Shown in pieces: positions 1-9,075 of a stretch of 64,000 nucleotides of DNA. The stretch spans positions 62,001 through 126,000 of the forward strand of contig JBFWUT010000004.1 in assembly GCA_050247135.1 (NCBI GenBank). The letters are read 5' to 3'. The notes under the pieces are model-generated. The model did not search any database. It was not told the origin of the DNA and saw only the letters and a list, made by a program, of their open reading frames with translations. The translations under genes and the position numbers were made by a program. Within the stretch, counting starts at the first letter, position 1. Every line of letters starts with the position of its first letter. Origin of the DNA: Berkiella sp050247135. GTDB lineage: Bacteria; Pseudomonadota; Gammaproteobacteria; Berkiellales; Berkiellaceae.

Positions 1-168
1 CAGATTAAATCTCATGGTGAAATAACAACCCGATTTTTATATGGTCCCCGTAGAAAATTTTCGAATGCTCAAACTCAAGGTAATGAGGAACAAGACTGCT
101 CCACTGCTAGCAAAGAAACCTCTCGTAAACTGTTGGGTTCTTCTCGAAGTTCTTCTTCGAATAAATAG
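1..168 (+). CDS. 3' end of an unknown protein (partial)
   Basis: An open frame enters from before the window in frame 1 and stops at TAG 166-168, giving the last 55 residues of a protein. The tail is polar and ends in a serine-rich stretch (SSRSSSSNK). No domain can be recognised from so short a piece. Such low-complexity tails are common in effector-like proteins of intracellular bacteria, but that is only suggestive. A frame with its own ATG at 41 runs across the same bases in another phase; I prefer the frame-1 reading because it is open from the window edge and has the composition of a real C-terminus. Confidence 0.5.
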   Translation, partial: QIKSHGEITTRFLYGPRRKFSNAQTQGNEEQDCSTASKETSRKLLGSSRSSSSNK

Positions 169-251
169 TGCAGAGATTGGGTATTTAGAAACATGCTTAT
201 GCCATTATCTGCGCAATAGCATAAGCATTTTGAAAGATGTCTCCTAGACTT

Positions 252-1352
252 TTATTGCCCAGGTTTAGCCTTATACATGTCAAGATCCTTTGTGCCGGTA
301 AAACGCACCGACTTGTTTTCTAAACTGGTATAAATCATATATACTGGGTCTAATTGATCTTGCTCAGGTTGCACCACTGGTTCTTGGAAAGCAATTTCCT
401 CTTTTCCATTTTCGGTGATGTAATAGCATTTTGCTTGTTCTGTGGCATAATCTGCATCAGGCTTTTCAACAGTATAATAGACAGCTTTGCCGTAAGGAGC
501 GGCATCCGAGTCTGTGCCATTTTCTTTTTGCTCCATTTGGCGCATAGCTTGGTGATGTTCTGTCAGTTCGAAAAAATGATCTTTGAACAAGCTATTGAGC
601 TCTGACATTGTTAATCTTTTAGTCACGTTTTCGTCAGTCGTGTCGTTCATTAATGCAGAAGCTTTGGCATATTTCAAACCTTTGAGATCAGCAGATACTG
701 CGAATGATGAATGATCTTCAAAAATAAAATCTGTACCGCATTTGTCCAAAAACCACTGGATCCCTTTCTTCATTTGGCTAGGCATAGGTTTATAATGACC
801 ACTATTATTTGAGAGGGTAATCAAAGTACCATTCGAAAAATAAGCATGACCTGTAGCGATAACAGGTAATCCCGCAACAATGTGTGAGTGATTTTTACCC
901 ATGTTTGCCTTGTCTGCATATAATCTGCCATCCGGTAGCAGACCATAAATATATTCTCCCCATAAGGACATACCCTGTTCATCAAAGAATTGACCTTCGT
1001 TGACAGTTACCAATAGTTTCTTCCGCTTGTTTTGATCAAGATATTTTTTATTGACGAATGATTCTGCAATAGCTTCTGCATTGAATACTGGCTGCAAAGC
1101 GATAACCCCATTTTGTGCTGCTAATGCAGGGGTTTTGGCTAAACTCATCAATAATCTATCTTCGTTGCTAAAAAGACTATCTGCGATTACAGCTGACTTT
1201 TGGCGCATCATGTTCACTACGCCATAACTCTCAATCGGCGATTTTAATTTGGCGGATAATAATTCCCATTCTTTCTCAGAGAGTTCATCAGGATAAAATG
1301 GTTTGTGGCCTTCAGATTGGAATTCTGAAGTTGTTGGTTTTAAAACTGACAT
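252..1352 (-). CDS. Effector-like hypothetical protein with an SGHYKP motif
   Basis: 366 residues, no signal peptide and no membrane segment. ATG at 1352 is preceded by a GGGGGA ribosome binding site 8 bases upstream. I do not recognise a named family. The centre carries NHSHIVAG (about residues 154-161) followed by a glycine turn and NNSGHYKPMP (182-191). This arrangement, a His-Ser-x-x-x-x-Gly block and then a strand ending in SGHYkP, recalls a motif I remember from Legionella-type effectors and bacterial toxins, but I cannot confirm it here. The rest is mixed helix and strand with an acidic, Gln/Glu-rich C-terminal third. It is a lone gene facing away from the next one. Function unknown; a secreted effector is a reasonable guess. 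Confidence 0.72.
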   Translation of the reverse strand: MSVLKPTTSEFQSEGHKPFYPDELSEKEWELLSAKLKSPIESYGVVNMMRQKSAVIADSLFSNEDRLLMSLAKTPALAAQNGVIALQPVFNAEAIAESFVNKKYLDQNKRKKLLVTVNEGQFFDEQGMSLWGEYIYGLLPDGRLYADKANMGKNHSHIVAGLPVIATGHAYFSNGTLITLSNNSGHYKPMPSQMKKGIQWFLDKCGTDFIFEDHSSFAVSADLKGLKYAKASALMNDTTDENVTKRLTMSELNSLFKDHFFELTEHHQAMRQMEQKENGTDSDAAPYGKAVYYTVEKPDADYATEQAKCYYITENGKEEIAFQEPVVQPEQDQLDPVYMIYTSLENKSVRFTGTKDLDMYKAKPGQ

Positions 1353-1679
1353 GTGATATTTCCCCCGAAATAATTCATTTAAATTACTTTTAAATTAATC
1401 TACTTGATTCTGTCAGGAAATATCTATCAAAACGTGATGAACGGAATCATAATGGCGACCAGGTAACAGCTATAGAGATTAATATTACCTACACGTATTT
1501 TACAAGCAAGAGCATATGCTGCTCTTGTTGAGTCATTTATTTGTAGATGCAAACAATCAAAAGACTTTTAGTCTCTGAAAATGACTCCTTGAGCAATTTG
1601 TGATTCCAAAAAACCTCAACTTTATGTATCATTCATCTAGCTGATTTCTTGTATTTACGCTGTGTTCTTGGGGAAAAGC
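1353..1679. other. Gene-free stretch with nested inverted repeats
   Basis: No gene is seen between the divergent genes at 1352 and 1680. It holds a perfect 8-bp hairpin, CAAGAGCA (1507-1514) and TGCTCTTG (1520-1527), and a 9-bp inverted repeat, GAGTCATTT (1530-1538) with AAATGACTC (1579-1587). The blocks share the order TGCTC...GAGTCATTT on opposite strands, so the whole could fold in two alternative ways. There is no T-run to make it a clear terminator; an operator or a leader structure is equally possible. Confidence 0.4.
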
Positions 1680-3272
1680 GTGCATAAACTACTTATCGAA
1701 AACGTTGCTGTGGCGCTTGGAAAAAATCCCACGCTCTTAGACGATATTGAGCTTCGCAAACTCTGTATTTTGATTGACTGGACTTTGGCTCTTTTAACCC
1801 AGGCACCTCATACTCCCCTCCTGCAACGCGACATCGCTCTTATGGAAGATTTTACAGGCACGCTTGCAAGAATTATACAAGCCGATGGCTTCGTCGAGCT
1901 CAACGAGCAGAATCCAAACTCCGAAAAGATGGATGATATGTTTAGACGCTTAGGACATCAGCTTGGTTTTTCAGATGACATGATGGATGATATTGATACT
2001 GGCTTTATATCTGATTATGAGACTGCTTTAACGAAAGATGGGCTATTCTATACCAACTCTCTTAAGTACAAATCGAAGTTAACAGAACCTGAAAAACAAG
2101 CACTAAATAATATCACACAACAACTATTTCAGCAGTTTCTGTTTTTACGCAAAAGTGAACACTCGCTTTTTGAATTTAATGCCAATGAATGCGCTATTAG
2201 CATCAATCATTTTTTTGACTTTATGCCTTCTAATCTTACCACTTTAGAAAAAGCTAACTTTTGCTTAACGTTGTTAAATCATCTAGTGTCTTTCCAGAAA
2301 AACTTCAAACGCTCTATTTCTGAATCGAGTCTACACAGCCTTTGTACCCTTCTTGAGAATTTGCAGCCCGCTTTACCTGCCTCTAAAGACATTGAACAGG
2401 GACTCACTGAACTCATTACACAAACTAAAAGATCCCCTATCGTGGATGGACTTCGTCAAATATTAACTCGGTATCTTATGCGTTTTCCTAACCTCCGGGG
2501 ATGGGAAAATTTTGATAATTTTCAGTCACAACCTATCGACCGGGTTATTTTGCTCGGTTATCAAGATATTGCGGATGAAGAGATCATTCGTGTCGTGAAT
2601 TTGATGTATCGCAAACATCCGAACGAGAATATTGTTGTCACCTTCAACCCTGAAGATGTTTTAAGAATGAATAATCCCTTTACTTTGCAAGTGATTGGTC
2701 ACGGTACGATTGAAGGTCCAAATACGATTAACTCCAATTTGGGCCCCTTTAGAGGCGATGCCCGAGTTACTGGCAAACAAGTCGCTGAACTAGTGAACAA
2801 GTGCCCTCATGTCGAACATCTACGTTTATACTCTTGTTTTTCTGGGAAATTAAATTACAACAATCGTCAGAGACTGACTGAAAAACAACGGCCTCATCAT
2901 GCTAACGCTCATATCAGACGCAAGTTAAATATGATGCTTGATGGCAACCTAACGCCTGAGAATAGCCCTTTTGTTGAGTATGCTCCTGCGGTAAGTTGTT
3001 GGAATGCAATTAACAAAGCAGGACGTAATATTCGTATGACGGTATCCCCTGGTATTTTTGAACCAGAAGAAGCCCTAGGTTGTATGGTTTGGAAAGAATC
3101 TAGTTGTGACGAAGATTTGGCAAAGGGCATTAAAGACATTTGTGTGACCACGACAAGTGCCGCAAGTTATTTGCCACAACGCGATTCAAAGATGAAACCA
3201 GCTACTATGCAGCTTATTTGCTCCGAATTGGAAAATATTAAAATCACTACCATCCAACCACATTTATTTTAA
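1680..3272 (+). CDS. Protein with putative clan CD (C80-like) His/Cys dyad, paralogue 1
   Basis: 530 residues from GTG 1680. The open frame reaches GTG 1662, but GTG 1680 has GGGGA a few bases upstream and its product then starts in register with the paralogue at 3264-4916 (both read LLIE-V-LGK-P). The N-terminal ~300 residues are helical. The C-terminal part has VIGHG (His ~341), then 45 residues later LYSCFSG (Cys ~386). A hydrophobic strand ending in HG followed by a second strand ending in C-x-x-G is the pattern of clan CD cysteine peptidases (caspase, CHAT, C80 toxin self-processing domains). Family and pattern are known; that this protein is a protease is inference. It converges on its paralogue with a 9-bp overlap of 3' ends. 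Confidence 0.7.
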   Translation: MHKLLIENVAVALGKNPTLLDDIELRKLCILIDWTLALLTQAPHTPLLQRDIALMEDFTGTLARIIQADGFVELNEQNPNSEKMDDMFRRLGHQLGFSDDMMDDIDTGFISDYETALTKDGLFYTNSLKYKSKLTEPEKQALNNITQQLFQQFLFLRKSEHSLFEFNANECAISINHFFDFMPSNLTTLEKANFCLTLLNHLVSFQKNFKRSISESSLHSLCTLLENLQPALPASKDIEQGLTELITQTKRSPIVDGLRQILTRYLMRFPNLRGWENFDNFQSQPIDRVILLGYQDIADEEIIRVVNLMYRKHPNENIVVTFNPEDVLRMNNPFTLQVIGHGTIEGPNTINSNLGPFRGDARVTGKQVAELVNKCPHVEHLRLYSCFSGKLNYNNRQRLTEKQRPHHANAHIRRKLNMMLDGNLTPENSPFVEYAPAVSCWNAINKAGRNIRMTVSPGIFEPEEALGCMVWKESSCDEDLAKGIKDICVTTTSAASYLPQRDSKMKPATMQLICSELENIKITTIQPHLF

Positions 3273-4916
3273 CGTGGGTTTTGGTTTGCTTTTAGGGCCT
3301 TGTGGCGTTGTAATGCGTACTTCTTTTATGCCATGATGATCAGGGTTTGATCTGCTCGATGATTTCCAAACCATCCTCCCAAGGCTTTGCTCTGGTTCAA
3401 TAATGCCTGGCGATACTGTCATGCTAATTTCACGCCCTTTTTTATCAATAGCATTCCAACAATGTACTGCAACGGATGTATCAACGAATGGACTATTAGC
3501 ATCTGTCAAGTCACTCGTACTCTCCATTGTAAAGGTTCTACTGATTTCAGATGTGGCATACTTCTCTTTAGGGACCAGCGGGTATTTCTTTAACTCGGCA
3601 TCATCTCTTAGTAAACCTGTAAAACAGCCCGTTATTCTTAAGTGGTTTACCTGAGAACACTCATTCACCAGCACGGCCAATTTTTGTCCTGTTGTAGCGG
3701 CGGATCCTCGATAAGGCCCTAAATTAGCATTCAGGGTTTTTTCACCTTCTAAACTACCATGCCCTACCACGTTGAGGGTAAATTGGGCACCTAATGCTTT
3801 ATTATACTGATCAATAATTTTTATATCTTCTGGTTTATAAGTGACAATAATATTTTCATTGGGGTGTTTTAGCAGTATCACTTCTAACGACCTCATTGAT
3901 TCTTCGTTGGCTAAGTCTTCACCACTAATCAGAATGACTCTATCAACCGGTTTTTTTTGTTTTTCTATTTCAGCAAAATTCGACATGGTTTGAAATTTGC
4001 AATCGGGATAGCTTGGGTGATTGATGCGCGGATCACTAAATACTATGACTTGTGGAAACTTAAACAGCAACTCTGAGAGTGCCTCACCCATTTTTGATTT
4101 TAGCTTATCCTTTGAATCACGAGGTGTAATTGTTTTCATTAGTTCAGAAATTAATTGTGCAGCTTGTATATCCGCTACATTATTTACATCTAAATATTTA
4201 ATTAATGGCTTCATTTTATCATATAACGCCAACATCGTTCCTTGTGAAAATTCAATATTTTGTGCTGCCTTAATAGCTTTAAAACCATTCATTATTCGAA
4301 GGTAGAATATGATGAGCTTGGCCGCATGGTTTGCTGCTAGTTTATTAGTATGAGATAAAGTATCCAAATTAATGATATCCAGGACCTTGTTTTCGGAGTC
4401 ATAAGCAAAATATTCATTTCGTTTTGCTGTGAACAATTTTTTACTTTTGAGCATTTCATATTGCTCGTTCAAATTTTTGGTTATATTTTCAACAATGACA
4501 TCCTTTGTAAAAGGGGAATATTGTAAATCGGGTGACTCCGTGTGTACTAATCCCTTTTTGCTTAATATGCTTATATAGTCACTAATGAAACCCGTATCAA
4601 TCTCTCCTTTCTCAAGGTTTAAACACTGTGCAAGGGAATCAAACATGTCGTCCATTTCTTCTGAATCAGGTTTTGGCTTATCTAAATCTACAAAAGACTG
4701 ACTATCTTGGGTCAGTGCGGTTACGATACCTTTCCTGAGTTTATCGACTTCATCTTGGGGTAAATCGACCTTGTTTAAGTAAGGGGTATTTTGCTTTTGA
4801 GAGAGCGCTAACGCCCAATCAACCAAAATGCAATATTTTCTTTTTTCTAGTAATGACAATTTGCTGGGATCTTTACCCAAATCTCTTAATACATCTTCGA
4901 TTAACAGGTGCGCCAT
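3264..4916 (-). CDS. Protein with putative clan CD (C80-like) His/Cys dyad, paralogue 2
   Basis: 550 residues, clearly homologous over its whole length to the gene at 1680-3272: same N-terminus (LLIEDVLRDLGKDP), a shared 'SEEMDDMF' and 'DTGFISDY' block, and the same C-terminal region. The putative dyad is VVGHG (His ~386) and ITGCFTG (Cys ~431), again 45 residues apart, with NLGPYRG between them and SPFVDTSVAVHCWNAI after. Conservation of both residues and of their spacing in two diverged copies argues for function. No signal peptide. A basic Lys/Pro tail ends the protein. Tail-to-tail placement suggests an inverted duplication. Protease or self-processing effector is inference; the exact family is unassigned. 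Confidence 0.72.
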   Translation of the reverse strand: MAHLLIEDVLRDLGKDPSKLSLLEKRKYCILVDWALALSQKQNTPYLNKVDLPQDEVDKLRKGIVTALTQDSQSFVDLDKPKPDSEEMDDMFDSLAQCLNLEKGEIDTGFISDYISILSKKGLVHTESPDLQYSPFTKDVIVENITKNLNEQYEMLKSKKLFTAKRNEYFAYDSENKVLDIINLDTLSHTNKLAANHAAKLIIFYLRIMNGFKAIKAAQNIEFSQGTMLALYDKMKPLIKYLDVNNVADIQAAQLISELMKTITPRDSKDKLKSKMGEALSELLFKFPQVIVFSDPRINHPSYPDCKFQTMSNFAEIEKQKKPVDRVILISGEDLANEESMRSLEVILLKHPNENIIVTYKPEDIKIIDQYNKALGAQFTLNVVGHGSLEGEKTLNANLGPYRGSAATTGQKLAVLVNECSQVNHLRITGCFTGLLRDDAELKKYPLVPKEKYATSEISRTFTMESTSDLTDANSPFVDTSVAVHCWNAIDKKGREISMTVSPGIIEPEQSLGRMVWKSSSRSNPDHHGIKEVRITTPQGPKSKPKPTLK

Positions 4917-5315
4917 ACATGACCTTAAAATTAAGGTTCCCTATATGTAAGACATAAAAATCGCCAAATAGTTCGTATCTATATAACTACATGATTTTAT
5001 TGAATAATTTTGACAAGAAGATAACAAAGTCACTAATAAGTTACTTTACTTTTAATCAGATTATTTCCTGACATTTTCTTGCTGTTGGTTATTGAGGTAT
5101 GGTAAGGTTGAGAAGTTTTATGGCAGAAAATAGTCTCATTTAAAGCCATAGCACTTTGTCATACAAAATGAAGATCTTAAGTTTTATCTAAAACTTTGCT
5201 TCGTTGTTTTATCCTCAACTCAAAAAATAAATACTTTTTTAAAAAAGCTATTTTCAAATTTCTATAGCAATAATGATTTTGAATATTCTTTTCGTCTATT
5301 TAAAAGGAGGTTTAT
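4917..5315. other. AT-rich intergenic region upstream of the ankyrin gene
   Basis: About 400 bases without a coding frame I would defend, lying between the divergent starts at 4916 and 5316. It is AT-rich and should hold both promoters. The only clear signal is a perfect AAAGGAGG ribosome binding site at 5303-5310, five bases before ATG 5316. No strong hairpin or repeat was found. Confidence 0.5.
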
Positions 5316-6695
5316 ATGGTCGATATTATTCAAGCTATTGTTGACGGTGATTTAGCCGCTGTCAAAACAGCTTTATCTCAAGGTTCGGATCCTAATACCT
5401 TAGGCCGCGATGGCTTAAGAGCAATTCATTATTCAGGTATGTATAATCAGCCTGCTATTTTTGCAGAACTGGTTAAAGCAGGGGCTACTGTTGATGCTAA
5501 AGAATATCATAATCAAACCGCGCTATATTATGCCGCTAGAGCCGGAGCTTCTACCGATTTTATTGTGCAAATAGCAAAAGCCGGTGCTGATCTCAACAAC
5601 CAAAACAAAATCGGCCAAACGGCTATGCACGTTGCGGCACGATTAGGTAAGGTTGAAGCTTTACAAGGATTATTAAAAAGCGGGGCAAATCCTAATATTA
5701 AAGATATCGTGGGTAAAACACCGCTGTTAGATGCGGTTAAAACGAATCACCCCGAAGACATTTTATTACTCAAAGCGTTTGGCGCCAGCAGTACTATCGC
5801 AGATAATTACGGCGTCACGGCTTTAAGTGCTGGCCAACAATCGACTAACGAACAGATCCGAGATCTATTTGAATTGGCTGTTCTTGATAGGCTGCAAATT
5901 CCTGCTAACAATGCCTTATTCGTTGCGACCGTGACGCATGACATTGACGGAATGAAAGCTGCTTTAGCTAGTGGAATTTCCGCTAATTCAATAAATTCAT
6001 TTATAATGACACCTATGCACTTTGCTGCGTTAAACGGTTTTAGTGATGAAATCACCTTATTAAAGGAAAACGGTGGAAGTATTATTAGAACAGATGGAGA
6101 TGGTGTGCAGGCTATTCATTTTGCAGCCATGACCCATCAAACCAGCGCTTTAACAACCTTGCTAGATTTGGGTGCTGCTATTAATGCGGTAGATAAGCAA
6201 GGCAATACGCCTCTTCATTATGCGGCACAATTCACTGATGAACCTGCATTTATCCAAAAATTACTGGACGCGGGTGCATCAATTGATACAAAAAATATTG
6301 CCGGTGAAACACCCCTGCATTTAGCTGCGGCTGATGGGAACCTAGAGACGGTTAAGTTCTTAGTGGCACATCATGCTAATGTGAACGCTGTCGATCAACA
6401 AGGAGAAACGCCGTTACAAGAAGCGGTTAAAACCAAACATGCTGATGTGGCGACCTTTTTATCGAGCCAAAATCCGGCTAAATCTGAAGGTCATGAGTTG
6501 ACGCTTGATCTTAAACCGGAAAGTGTTGAAAGCAAGTTGACGGTTAAAGATGTGTTGAGCTCAGAAAATTCGCTTGAAGGTTTAGGCGAGAATGAAACTC
6601 ATACTCATGCTGAACCTGCAGAAGCGGCTGTTTCTCACTCGGTTTATAACCAAGTACTTGAACAACCTGTTGTTCATGTTGATGCCATTCTTTAA
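5316..6695 (+). CDS. Ankyrin repeat protein
   Basis: 459 residues, almost all ankyrin repeats. Many units show the G-TpLh-AA-G------LL--GAdvN pattern, for example 'GQTAMHVAARLGKVEAL' near 97, 'GNTPLHYAAQ' near 295 and 'GETPLHLAAADGNLETV' near 330. I count about ten to eleven units, the middle ones less regular. The last ~75 residues are acidic, Ser/Glu-rich and non-repeat. No signal peptide. Ankyrin repeats bind other proteins, and in intracellular bacteria such proteins are often translocated to bind host targets; the target here is unknown. A near-ideal ribosome binding site (5303-5310) and a strong terminator (6703-6733) make it a single-gene unit. Confidence 0.93.
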   Translation: MVDIIQAIVDGDLAAVKTALSQGSDPNTLGRDGLRAIHYSGMYNQPAIFAELVKAGATVDAKEYHNQTALYYAARAGASTDFIVQIAKAGADLNNQNKIGQTAMHVAARLGKVEALQGLLKSGANPNIKDIVGKTPLLDAVKTNHPEDILLLKAFGASSTIADNYGVTALSAGQQSTNEQIRDLFELAVLDRLQIPANNALFVATVTHDIDGMKAALASGISANSINSFIMTPMHFAALNGFSDEITLLKENGGSIIRTDGDGVQAIHFAAMTHQTSALTTLLDLGAAINAVDKQGNTPLHYAAQFTDEPAFIQKLLDAGASIDTKNIAGETPLHLAAADGNLETVKFLVAHHANVNAVDQQGETPLQEAVKTKHADVATFLSSQNPAKSEGHELTLDLKPESVESKLTVKDVLSSENSLEGLGENETHTHAEPAEAAVSHSVYNQVLEQPVVHVDAIL

Positions 6696-6702
6696 TTGAG
6701 TT

Positions 6703-6733
6703 GTTAGCTGGGGTTGAATCAGCCCCAGCTAAC
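6703..6733. terminator. Bidirectional hairpin between convergent genes
   Basis: GTTAGCTGGGG (6703-6713) pairs perfectly with CCCCAGCTAAC (6723-6733) over 11 bp with a 9-base loop. It sits between the ends of the ankyrin gene (+) and the gene at 6756-7409 (-). The T-run after it is weak (CTATTTAGGCATTTT). Confidence 0.75.
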
Positions 6734-6755
6734 CTATTTAGGCATTTTGATTAGC

Positions 6756-7409
6756 TTACGGTGCTTTGAGTTTAGTCAACACTTCTTTAATGGTTGGGTC
6801 TTGTTTAGCCAGTGCCGAACTTGCCCAAAAGTAAGCCTGCATCGGAATAAAGTGCGGATCTTGACTCGTAACATCTTGATGCTTTTTAGCATAGTCCACT
6901 AATTTAACAATATATTTTTCATCTCCAGTTGCAAAATATCCAACCCAACAAAAATCCATGATAGCTGCTTGAAAATCTAATTCCTTACGGGTCTTTATGG
7001 TATCTAAAAACTGAGTATCCTTTATTTTGTTTAATAGATCACGATTCGATTCAACTTCAAATTGATATTTCTGAGTGATTTCATTCGCTTCTTTGTTAAA
7101 CCCGGCTCCAATTAAACTTTTATAGAAAATGGTTTTTTGATAGACATCAAAAGTTCCAAAATCGTTCACAATTTTTGAGCTAAATTCGGGATGTTTATGC
7201 AAAACCAACGTTGAGTAAATAAGCACCTTTGCCACCGCATAGGGATCTTGCGTTGTTTGTATATTTTTAAAAGTTTCCGATGATTTAATAAAATGTGTAT
7301 AAGTTGGATCTTTATAAAAGGTTTCTATTTTATTATCAGCTATGGCAGAAAGTGGTAACCACAACATAACGACCAATAATATTTTAGACATATACTGCTT
7401 GATTTTCAT
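6756..7409 (-). CDS. Secreted hypothetical protein
   Basis: 217 residues with a clear signal peptide: basic start, hydrophobic core 'ILLVVMLWLPLSAIA', likely cleavage after SAIA-D about residue 24. The mature part is helical, with no recognised domain. It begins 4 bases after the stop of the upstream ceramidase-like gene (7414-8217), with AGGTAG as ribosome binding site inside the end of that gene, so the two are cotranscribed and probably coupled in translation. This suggests a periplasmic partner of the membrane protein, but I see no sequence evidence for what it does. Confidence 0.75.
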   Translation of the reverse strand: MKIKQYMSKILLVVMLWLPLSAIADNKIETFYKDPTYTHFIKSSETFKNIQTTQDPYAVAKVLIYSTLVLHKHPEFSSKIVNDFGTFDVYQKTIFYKSLIGAGFNKEANEITQKYQFEVESNRDLLNKIKDTQFLDTIKTRKELDFQAAIMDFCWVGYFATGDEKYIVKLVDYAKKHQDVTSQDPHFIPMQAYFWASSALAKQDPTIKEVLTKLKAP

Positions 7410-7413
7410 AAAA

Positions 7414-8217
7414 CTACCTAGATATTTGATTATTAAAAAGCGACGATTTTCTGCTGGAAATAACTTTTCTCTTTTCCAGCATCCAAATCACTTGTGCGCA
7501 GGCCATTGCTGCCAATAAGTGCTTGATTCCATGGCCACTTATATACCCATTCCATTGATAAACTATCCCATCAAATCCTTCGAATACTTTTGCTAACAGG
7601 TACCAAACGGCTACCATCAATAGCATCCAACCATGCGAATATCTTGGTGTATACAAGATCATCAGTAAGGGGATCAGCATTAAAGGTAACAATTGCACCA
7701 AAATGTAGGGGCGCATATCGCCTGCCCCAGATGTTTCAGTGACATACCAGTAGATAACAGCAGCAATGCTATAAACCACCATCGGTATGAAACTGATTGC
7801 AGCTAATTTGGTTGATATACGCTCTGCTAACACTGCGCTGAAAAGGCAAATAAAAGAAAATGTAATGGGTAAACGATCCCATACTAAGCGATAGTTATCG
7901 GGATCTAGATGATAATAAGTTGAGCCAAAAGTGGTCAGGGACACTCCTATAAAAAAGCCAACCCAAGCGAATCGCTCTATTTTGCTCTCTATCACAAAAT
8001 GACGGATACGAGTTAATCCCCACATCCCAAAAATCAGGAATGGCAGATTAGTCAACACATTTTCGGCATTTTGCAAACCGAACCATGAACATTGATTGGC
8101 AAAATCGTTGTAACCCTTTATTTGGGGAATGGGCCCATGAATAAATAAGGCGATAGTAACCATGCTCACCAATAGCAACAGCAAGGTGCCTCGGTATTGG
8201 TTAAAAAACGCAGACAT
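7414..8217 (-). CDS. Ceramidase-like (CREST superfamily) membrane protein
   Basis: 267 residues with about seven membrane segments. The alkaline ceramidase / CREST hallmark residues are visible: Ser99 and His103 in 'STYYHLDPDNYRLVWDRLP' (99-117) with Asp114 in WD, and a C-terminal 'GHGIKH' (His229, His233). In alkaline ceramidases these Ser, Asp and three His bind Zn and cleave the amide bond of ceramide. Bacterial members are mostly uncharacterised, so the substrate is inference; intracellular bacteria could use it on host sphingolipids. GGAG ribosome binding site before ATG 8217. First gene of a two-gene operon with 6756-7409, divergent from an XRE regulator. Confidence 0.8.
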   Translation of the reverse strand: MSAFFNQYRGTLLLLLVSMVTIALFIHGPIPQIKGYNDFANQCSWFGLQNAENVLTNLPFLIFGMWGLTRIRHFVIESKIERFAWVGFFIGVSLTTFGSTYYHLDPDNYRLVWDRLPITFSFICLFSAVLAERISTKLAAISFIPMVVYSIAAVIYWYVTETSGAGDMRPYILVQLLPLMLIPLLMILYTPRYSHGWMLLMVAVWYLLAKVFEGFDGIVYQWNGYISGHGIKHLLAAMACAQVIWMLEKRKVISSRKSSLFNNQISR

Positions 8218-8317
8218 AGTGAACTCCAGGTTGCAAATACTTAACTGCTGCTACTTTCTCATAAAAGGATTGTTTTTTTCTACTTATTTAACTAAAGTAT
8301 CAATATGATCTACTCAG

Positions 8318-8336
8318 AGTATTGAAATGTAATACT
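8318..8336. promoter_or_regulatory. Candidate operator upstream of the XRE regulator
   Basis: AGTATT (8318-8323), seven bases, AATACT (8331-8336): an inverted repeat ending two bases before ATG 8338, in the 120-base gap between divergent genes. There is no ribosome binding site in front of this ATG. Position and symmetry suit autoregulation by the XRE protein, or control of the divergent ceramidase-like operon. Inference only. Confidence 0.4.
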
Positions 8337-8337
8337 T

Positions 8338-9075
8338 ATGCATGAAACCAAAGCACTTGTACATACACTTAAAAAATGTCTTAAGCAAAACAACCTGCAA
8401 TATAAGGATGTAGCAAAGCATTTAAATTTAAGCGAAGCTTCTGTGAAACGACTGTTCAGCCAGGAAGATATTTCGCTACAACGGCTAGAGCAAATTTTGT
8501 CATTAATGAATATGCGGCTCCTGGATTTATTCGAGCTTTTAAATAAACAAGAAACTTATATATCGCAGCTAACGCCGGAACAAGAAAAAACACTCATTCA
8601 AAATCCCAAATTGTTGCTGACTATCTTTTTGCTGCTTAATGGTTGGCTTTTAGAGCAAATATTACACACTTTTGCCATTGATAAATTTGAAATGACTCAA
8701 TTGCTAGCCAAATTAGACAAGCTTAAACTGATCGAACTGTTACCTTTCAACAAAGTCAAACTGCTCACAGCGAATAATTTCTCTTGGCAAAAAAATGGCC
8801 CTGTTCAAACCTTTTTCGAACAGCAAGTATTAACTGATTATTTGAAAGATAAATTTAGCACTGCTGACTCAAAATTAGTTTTTCTAGCAGGAACCTATTC
8901 AGATAGTTCGATCCAGAGAATTAAAGTGCTTATGGATGAGCTTGCCTTGAAAATGAATGAAATGATGCAGCAAGATTTGAAGCTGCCTTTAGAAAAGCGC
9001 TTTGGTGTTGGAGTTCTTTTAGCGGTGCGCAAATGGGAACTGGCTATTATCTCAAAGATGAGAAAGCGCATTTAG
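8338..9075 (+). CDS. XRE-family helix-turn-helix regulator
   Basis: 245 residues. The N-terminal ~65 residues form a Cro/CI-type helix-turn-helix: 'YKDVAKHLNLSEASVKRLFS' (about 22-41) is the two-helix motif, followed by 'ISLQRLEQILSLMNMRLLDLF'. The rest (about 80-245) is helical with no known ligand domain; proteins of this size with an N-terminal XRE domain occur widely as uncharacterised proteobacterial regulators. No ribosome binding site is visible, so a leaderless or alternatively started message is possible. Divergent from the ceramidase-like operon, which is its most likely target together with itself. Confidence 0.85.
   Translation: MHETKALVHTLKKCLKQNNLQYKDVAKHLNLSEASVKRLFSQEDISLQRLEQILSLMNMRLLDLFELLNKQETYISQLTPEQEKTLIQNPKLLLTIFLLLNGWLLEQILHTFAIDKFEMTQLLAKLDKLKLIELLPFNKVKLLTANNFSWQKNGPVQTFFEQQVLTDYLKDKFSTADSKLVFLAGTYSDSSIQRIKVLMDELALKMNEMMQQDLKLPLEKRFGVGVLLAVRKWELAIISKMRKRI

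Noticed and set aside
41..247. 68-residue frame on the + strand at the window start
   Set aside because: It overlaps the frame-1 C-terminus (1-168), which is open from the window edge and has a natural stop; the shifted frame has no family resemblance.
1507..1527. Rho-independent terminator
   Set aside because: The stem is good but there is no T-run, and the site is upstream of both flanking genes rather than downstream.
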